This document shows positions 57,470 through 64,000 of a DNA stretch of 64,000 nt, piece by piece. A model generated the notes under the pieces. That model did not search any database and was not told where the DNA came from. It was given only the letters and a program-made list of their open reading frames with translations. The DNA is from Selaginella moellendorffii. Lineage: Eukaryota > Streptophyta > Lycopodiopsida > Selaginellales > Selaginellaceae. The DNA lies in contig NW_003314261.1 of the NCBI RefSeq assembly GCF_000143415.4, positions 558,001 to 622,000 of the forward strand, in the 5' to 3' direction. Numbering within the stretch: position 1 is the stretch's first letter; the number at the start of each line of letters is the position of its first letter. The position numbers and the translations under genes were made by a program.

Positions 57470-57730
57470 TGATGCCGGGCTTCTTGAATCCATTCCGTTG
57501 TTCATGTGGGGCTTGAACAACGTTTCTGGAGGTCGTTACCCGATCCCAAGCCTGCCTGCTTCCATTAGCGGATGCAAGTTAGTGCTCTTTTCAAAAACTA
57601 TCCATTTGAGTGTTAACCCATGATCTGGTTTCCTGTGTGTAGAAATTCCGAAGGAAATGGATGAGAGTGAAGAACGGGGGACTTCTCTTAGCGAGTGCTG
57701 TTCAAGAATTAGAGACAATATGAGGCACAA
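57470..57730 (+). pseudogene. Fragment shared with 21560-21800 (unidentified)
   Basis: The plus strand reads LLESIPLFMWGLNN then a Gly-Gly-Arg-Tyr segment and SLPASI. A possible intron is followed by a segment with GAAGGAAATGGATGAGAGTG. The same order is present at 21560-21800 (LLESIPLFMWSLNVYGGR). Neither copy has a full gene around it. I do not recognise the family. Confidence 0.5.
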
Positions 57731-57980
57731 ACAAGGAACACAATGGCTAAAACTGAGCAACTTATATTCCTGTATCCCACTAACTTAATGTTGCTACAAG
57801 AAATTGCCGAAGGAAATAGAAAAAATACTTTAGCAAGTAACTAATGACCAGCTGACTAAATACAAAATGAAACTAGGCTTTAACACCTTTCCTGGGATGT
57901 ATACTTTCATTTGCACGAAGACCGTGAATAGCGTAAAATGGACCATATCGTACGCCTAATCTTGGCCCGTACACTTTGGG

Positions 57981-58826
57981 ATGTCGCTGAGTGCTGCCGC
58001 GAGGAGGAGCTTGGCACAGCGCTGCTCGCATTTGCGTCGTGAATCGCCTCTTTGGTGGTGCCACCGATCATCCGCGCCACAGGAGCATGATCTAGGTTCT
58101 AGGCGTCCGCCCCAGGTAACGAAGCAAGAAGTGGAGGCTAGGTTTCTTGTGATGGGATTGGAAAATTTGCCAGCCGTGGTCCAGTCGTCTCCGATCGCGC
58201 GCATTCTCATCACCCAGTGCCGCCAGTGAACCAGACAAACCAAAGTAAGCTCTTGGGTACGAACTTCTCGTGATTTGATTCTCTCTTCTTCCAGGATCTC
58301 TGTGACCTTTGTGGACAAGAATGGCAGCGAGAAATCGATCCAAGTTCCCGTTGGAATGTCGATGCTAGAAGCTGCTCACGAGAACGAGATCGAGCTGGAA
58401 GGTAAACCTCTTTCTCTTTTCTGCTCTAGCAATGGATTGAGCATAGTTACCTCGGATTTGTGTCAGGGGCTTGCGAGGGATCTCTAGCCTGCTCGACTTG
58501 TCACGTAATCTTCATGGTATAGTTCCAGATCGTCGCTTTCTTGTCGCGCTAAGTTTCTTTCGATCGTCAGGACGAGGAGCTCTACCAGAAGTTGCCAGAG
58601 CCATCCGACGAAGAGAACGATATGCTCGACCTGGCGTTCGGGCTCACAGAGACGTAAGTTCCACTTCAATGAGGACGAGAAAGAAAGAAGACTTTACCTC
58701 TGGTGTTCCAGATCACGTCTTGGCTGCCAAATCATCGCCAAACCAGAGCTGGATGGGATGCGTCTGGCTCTTCCGCCGGCCACCAGGAACTTCGCTGTAG
58801 ATGGACACGTTCCAAAGCCTCATTAG
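57981..58826 (+). CDS. MFDX: Mitochondrial [2Fe-2S] ferredoxin (adrenodoxin type, MFDX)
   Basis: Six exons (57981..58115, 58174..58244, 58295..58401, 58467..58516, 58571..58653 and 58712..58826) splice in phase to 186 aa. This electron carrier serves Fe-S cluster assembly and biotin synthesis in mitochondria. Seen are a Ser/Arg-rich presequence (MSLSAAARRSLAQRCSHLRR), ISVTFVDKNGSEKSIQVPVG, EAAHENEIELEGACEGSLAC with the cluster ligands C-x5-C-x2-C continuing as STCHVI, the acidic partner-binding segment EPSDEENDMLDLAFGL, the fourth ligand in SRLGC and the C-terminal FAVDGHVPKPH. The first intron acceptor (TTTGCCAG) is the least certain site, as the presequence is not conserved. Confidence 0.93.
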
Positions 58827-58959
58827 CGGCGATCTGCTAGAGCCATAATTAATGAACTCAACAGAGATGCCTTGGTAAGCGAATTTACTCTCACTTTGTG
58901 AGGTTTTGAGCCATCACAGTTTGGTTATAAAATAAAACCAAGAATTATGCAGCTAGCTT

Positions 58960-59500
58960 ACTCTCACGATGGCATTGGCTTTCGAGCCACAAAGGATTTG
59001 ATGAGCGTGAAGGCACGGCCGGGTTGGAACAATGGTACTAGCACCTCGGACCGTCACAAATGTCAGCCCATGGTAAATGGTGAAGAGACGATACAAGATA
59101 TGAACGAAAAGTTTGAGAGCTCCAAATGCTACCTCTTCTACCATGGATACCATGGTTTACTAATGTTAAGTTTGAGTGAGTATCGTGAAGCAACCGAGTC
59201 GACGTCTCCACTGTTCACACTCGCGGTGAGAACAAAAGGACTGCCTAAGTAGCTCATGACGAATAGCGACCGCATAACTTTCACCAGTGATGTAGAAATC
59301 TCTGTTCTTGTCTGCTCCAACCATCTCTCAAGAGACATATAAGAACCCCTGGCTGTACAGTAGCAATGTCCAGTACTGAAACATTACCTGTGTTATCTCC
59401 TGGAAACCTCAAAGTGATGCTAGTACTGGGGTCAGAGAAGCCAACTCCTGTGGGGGACTCCAAAAACAAGACATTTGCAACTGTATGCAAAGCAAAAACA
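58960..59500 (-). pseudogene. Serine carboxypeptidase-like gene remnant
   Basis: On the minus strand VANVLFLESPTGVGFS (about 59439-59485) is followed by KNRDFYITGESYA (about 59275-59315), two hallmark motifs of serine carboxypeptidases. GESYA holds the nucleophile Ser. The frames between and after them shift and contain stops, and the His and Asp of the triad are absent. This is probably a decayed fragment, or part of a gene with introns I could not place. Confidence 0.65.
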
Positions 59501-61260
59501 CGAGAAAAGAGAAAACTTGAAAACTTAATTATCCTTCTTTGTTCCTAGCGAAGAGTCCCCATTTGGTGATGTGATATGGCCCAAGCTCTTACATAGCACC
59601 ATACACAATTGAGGAGCAACTGGGACCTGCTAAATAACAGTGTATTTCTTAAGCCCGGTCATGGAATATTCATAGAATATTATTTTAATAATAACAAAAA
59701 CTTCTATAAAATACTATTATTTAGAATAACGTAATACTTAATTAAGAATGCACAGAAAGGACTTTCATTATTTAAACCACCTCTCATTTTGCATGGCTAA
59801 TGATGTAACATGTTTGTTTCCTTGAAAAGTTGCTTGCACAATCCTCATGTCTGTAAAATCCATTTTGTACTAATCGAGGTAGAAGTAAATCAAATATTTG
59901 CAGCAGTAGATATGCCTTTCTGAAAGTCTAGACACCCATAAGAAGGTTTCCTATGATTACCTTGTAATGGTTTCCCTTGTTATTTAGAAATAGTTTTTTT
60001 ATCTCTATTGTTGAATGTGTTAACATTTTCAATGTGTGCTTGTATTGTATGTGTGTTATGCAATCTTGTCTGAAAATGCAATGTAAAAACTTTCCTTAGT
60101 TGAACTCAAATTCGTATTTGATGTTTTGTTGTTTGAGAAAGGAATGCTTGTTCATAAGGAAATTAATTATCAGTATTAGAAAATATTATTTTACTTGCCA
60201 AAGGTGTCAAATTTCCATGTGGGGCAAACATCTAAACATATTCTTCCTCTATTCTATTAACATTTACAATTGTGTTAGAAGATATCATCCATCTAAAACT
60301 CCCAGCACAAACCTTACTATGTTTAGACTATAAAGCTCTACTAGAGTAGCTTTGGTATCTTTCATGATTGTCCATGTTTCGCTAAGCGATGGACATGGCA
60401 TCCTGGAATGCAATGCTCGACATATTCCCTCTCCTCAGCCACATTTGATGCCATTAGACAATTTCTATTACACTTTTGTATTTCTGGGAGCTGGAATTTG
60501 TGAAACATGCGCTATGTCAGCGTTGTGATTGCCAGCACGGTTCAGCATTGATAGGGTGGCAGCCAAGGGCTCAAGTGCACAATCCGGGATGGAAGAAGTT
60601 GGCTGGAGCGTCACCAGGGTCTTTTCCATGATGGTGGTGAGATCTCAAAGCACTCGCTTTGCATGGTTAGGCGCTCTGGTGGAAAATTTTAGATATTTCA
60701 GTGTGCAAGGCAAATTGCGCTGAGAGGATCTGGCAGTGAAGAGAGTAGGATTTGAAAAGGTGAGGGCTTTTGTGCTCTGGACTCTAACGATCAAAGCAAC
60801 AACCTGGACGGAAGTGAACAACTCTTAAAACAAGGAACTGGTGTTTGGTGGTGGAAGGCTTTGCCAACCGCCCAGCGTCTTACGTTTGCTAGAGAGAGGA
60901 CCAATGCCAATTGCTCATCACTCATCAATCGTTGCCATCGCTCACCTGAATTAGATTGAAGAACCTCTTAGCAAGTCTCAATCAGATTCAAGTTGGCTAA
61001 AGAGACAAGATGATGGCGCTGAAATCAGATGCTAGTAATAAATAAACCAGGAAGCTAACAAAGTCTAAAAGTCTATGTTGAAATTGCACAGATGTACAGT
61101 TGTGTTTCACATACTTATAGTTTTAAAGGAACTCCTTCACTCCTTTGGAAAAACTTGGAGTTATGAGCTCAACAGCGAGAGAAGGCTAATCACAAGGTAG
61201 AGTGGAGCAGGGTGGGATCGAAAGTGGCAACCGGTGCTAGCAGCTATCTCCGGAGTGGGA
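59501..61260. other. Intergenic DNA, nothing recognised
   Basis: 59640-60330 is AT-rich. 60340-61260 is more balanced but has only short frames (for example 60529-60723) without recognisable motifs. A short direct repeat around GAAGGCTAATCACAAGGT occurs near 61180 and again near 61415. Confidence 0.45.
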
Positions 61261-61265
61261 GGTTG

Positions 61266-61800
61266 AGTGCTGTTTTCTGATGCTCTTAAGGTTTATGTTT
61301 CTAGTGATGGAGGCGTGAAGAGAAAGGACATTAAAGAGAAGATGGTAGCTTGTTTTGGTTGCCTTCTCACATGTGATGGCCCTCCTTTTAAAAACCTTGG
61401 AGTTATGACAGAAGGCTAATCACAAGGTTAGCCTTCTCTCACTGAAAACAGATGCCAGCTTTATAAAATTTTCTCCATGACGCAATCTTAGTTATTTACT
61501 TCTCAGAGTTTTTTTTAGATTCTTTTCAAAGTTATCCAGTGTCCTGAAAGATTTTGTGCTTGCCAATGTTAAATGCAATCATTGCTAAAGTTTAAGCATT
61601 CACAAAAAGAAAGTTAATAGAGGTACCAAATACAGAGTGGCATATAATTGATGCATAGGATAAACTTTTGCAACTTCACCTCGCACCGACTGAAACAAGC
61701 TAACATCTTTTCTTTAATGTCCTTATTATCAAGCTTTCTCTTCATGCCTCCATCACTAGAAACATAAAACCTTAAGAACATCAGAAAACAATGCCTCATT
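61266..61800. repeat. Imperfect inverted repeat of a coding-like fragment
   Basis: 61266-61363 (plus) and about 61690-61800 (minus) share a protein-like segment: LFSDALKVYVSSDGG and KDIKEKMVACFGC on the plus arm, KRKLDNKDIKEKMLACF on the minus arm. The minus arm has a frameshift and a few extra codons. The family is unknown. Confidence 0.6.
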
Positions 61801-62631
61801 ACCTTGCAGGGTCCTTGTCTACAACATACTTAATCTCCGATGGATACCTTGACAAAGGCTAGTGCGCACCCTATAACGACTCGGGAAAAGGCTGTCAGGA
61901 ACACACTTGGAGTTCATGTTGGCTCGCCTGGGAAAAGACAATGATATATTGCTGCAAGCCAGGGCAGCTGCCAAGGTACATATTTATGTGTTTTGAGAGA
62001 CTCTTGCCTTTTCTGCTTGTGGTTGGCAGAAACTACTCACATTCATTCCAAGATAAGAGAAAACAAATCGATTTATATTATATAGAAAATACTTCTTTTT
62101 TTTGTAAAGATTAAGTTCCCCAAAGGCAGATTGTTTTGTTCTAGGGTCGGCCCTTGCATCTCTATCCACCCATTCTCGAGCTTGAATAACTGTACGGCCA
62201 TATCACAACTCACTTTTCATGATAGTCACAGGTTCACTGGTTGAGATGGAAATGGATTTTGTGCTACTTTAGATTTTATACTTAGACTTAGCAAGCATTA
62301 CTAAACATGGATCTGTCTTCACTATGCAAAATTTCATTGAATAGAGATGTTATATTTAAGGAGGTGTGCGGCAGTTTACTAGTGATTTATAAAGTACAAA
62401 AGAAAGGGAAGCTTGATTTACCTTTGTCTCGTGTTTAATGTAAAACTACACCTATATTATTTATTCAGGTCTCTCTTTCTTTTCTCTACAAACGGGGCAA
62501 GATTGTTGCAGATACAACAATACGAGGAGAGCCTCGAGAAGTTGATGGATGAATACTCTTGAGAACCTAGACAAGTTTTATCGACAAACTTAAAAAGAAA
62601 TTATACTAAAACAAAGAGCCACTCTATCTAG
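61801..62631. other. Intergenic DNA, nothing recognised
   Basis: No gene or element is supported between the small inverted repeat and the 3' end of the last gene. Confidence 0.45.
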
Positions 62632-64000
62632 CTATTTATCAAATGCTAACAGTTTCTCGTCTTCTTCGTGTGACAGGCGCCTCCTCTTTGACGGGTCAGG
62701 CTCAACGTAATGATTTCCTCCGAGACAAGCCAGGGCAATCATTTGGAGCATGCTGTCAAGCATCACGACCCTGTGTATGTTCGCCCCCCCTCGAGCGCCC
62801 TGCTTCAAGCTCTGCGCCATCCGAATTCCAGCGGCTTTGAGAAGGTCATACTGCGTGTACCTCAGCACCACGTCCCCTATAGCAATTCGAAGCAGCCCTT
62901 CATAAAACTTTTTTGCCCCGGACGAAAAAAAGCCACCGTCAACTTCATTACTCGGAAGTGGATACCACTACACCAACGAGCAGATTATGAGCCGTGTCAA
63001 GTAAAGCCTCCTCACCTCTGGAGCAATGTACAAGTCTCCCACGATGAACGGCCGCTTCAAGTATTTTGCACCCGATTTCTCCCGGTAGTTTTCACGCAGA
63101 AACTTGGTCCCAAGAGCAAACATCCTGTCAATGACAGCCTTTGAAGTTGGAGCCTGTCCTGATGGTCGAGTCGTCTCCACAAAATCTGTAACCAAAAGAC
63201 GCGGGTAAGAATTCGGAACATGAAAAACGAAAAAACACAACGAAACCCGAATACGCGCTGTCCGAGACTTTGTTACCACCCGCCAATATTTGACCTTCAG
63301 CTTTCAGAATTGCATACGTGAACTTGTGCTTGGAGAGGGCCAACAAGTACACTGCATGAAAAGAAAAAAAATGAATGAAAACATGAAAAAAAAAAGTACT
63401 TGGTTTGTAGTGTCTGTTCGACAAGTTGCACCTGACTTCAGGGCGAGCACAAGCTGCAGCCTGGGCAATTGCTTCCCACGTCTCGTTGGGCTTGAACTCG
63501 CTGATAAAGGCACATCGCTGTGCCGACAGGCGAAGCCGTTCCACCTCACACTCTGTTCGCTTGCGAGGCCCTTCATTGAACACAAACGCTCTCCCGTCGG
63601 TCCGGCCAGTATCTGCCACATCGTAAGGACCCTGAGGAGGTGCTTCCGTGTCGAGATGACTTCCGTCCGAGCTTGAGCTGTCGCTTCCCGATGCGTTACT
63701 GTCCTCGTGCAAGATGGCTTCAACTTCCTCCAAGGCATCGTTCTCCCCGGAAAGGAGAATGACAAAGCCCTTCTGATCCAGTTCATCTTCGTCACCATCT
63801 GCAATGGACTCTAGAAAAGAGGAATTGTACTCTGCATCAGTTGGCGTGGTGAATTTTTCAACCTGACGAATCAATTCCAAATGCCTGGGTCGGAAGTTGA
63901 GCTCTGTGATGCGTTCGTTGTACGATCTGCACAGGTCAAGGTTAACCTGGGGGTTGCGAGCAGGGATGAAAGAACTCACCTCTCGAAATCTGCCATGGAT
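62632..64000 (-). CDS. Uncharacterised protein, 5' part outside the window
   Basis: On the minus strand several exons are evident. One exon enters from the window edge and reads IHGRFRE, then after an intron the frame continues VNLDLCRSYNERITELNFRP, an acidic Ser-rich stretch and WEAIAQAAACARPEVR. Next comes VYLLALSKHKFTYAILKAEG, then DFVETTRPSGQAPTSKAVID through FIVGDLYIAPE. The last exon contains YTQYDLLKAAGIRMAQSLKQ and ends RRRLSHEEDEKLLAFDK. I recognise no domain. The basic motif KRRRL suggests nuclear location. The intron at 63431-63352 (GT..AG) gives an incompatible phase, so that junction or the gene's integrity is uncertain. Confidence 0.5.

Noticed and set aside
58680-58760. Apparent frameshift in the last ferredoxin exon
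   Set aside because: Rechecking the bases at 58735-58745 showed the frame is continuous through the conserved C-terminus.

Overview
The window looks like nuclear DNA of a non-seed land plant. The best guess is a Selaginella-type lycophyte, inferred from gene content and architecture and not from any database search. The introns are mostly 50-100 bp. There are intronless PPR genes, and genes are packed as close as 28-150 bp apart. The window also carries two genes that flowering plants have lost: MurD, for plastid peptidoglycan, and delta-tubulin, for basal bodies and motile sperm.

Layout. 0-10 kb: the tail of a PPR gene, a zinc-finger/NAC-like gene (+), a POLAR-like coiled-coil gene (-), an unidentified pseudogene, an intronless PPR gene (-) and a UPF0496 gene (-). 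10-21 kb: an AT-rich transposon graveyard. It holds an element carrying a captured MurD fragment, two TRIM-like retroelements inside a large inverted repeat, and a hAT-like element with subterminal CGTGTT repeats. 21-28.6 kb: the 13-exon MurD gene, a second PPR gene and a second UPF0496 gene that is the right arm of an about 2 kb inverted duplication of the left copy. 29-34 kb: a head-to-head inverted duplication of a protein-kinase-like gene. The right copy is intact; the left copy is broken and carries an inserted OCP3-like homeodomain gene fragment. 34-38 kb: AT-rich DNA and degraded coding remnants. 38-44 kb: compact housekeeping genes, namely delta-tubulin (-), 14-3-3 (-) and the proteasome ATPase RPT5 (+). 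44-49 kb: a decayed Ty3/gypsy element with a nested short LTR-type insertion and a 100-N assembly gap. 51-59 kb: a dense run of F-box/LRR, RMA-like RING E3, PRISE-like reductase, PnsB2/NDF5-like and mitochondrial ferredoxin genes. 59-64 kb: a carboxypeptidase remnant, poorly explained DNA and the 3' part of an unidentified gene that leaves the window.

The genes do not form one pathway. RPT5, the F-box protein and the RING protein all belong to ubiquitin/proteasome turnover, but their proximity is probably chance. The strongest signal is genome dynamics: repeated local inverted duplication, gene-fragment capture with introns retained, and nested insertion. Coding exons were assigned by hand from reading frame, GT/AG sites and protein similarity, so individual splice sites can be wrong.
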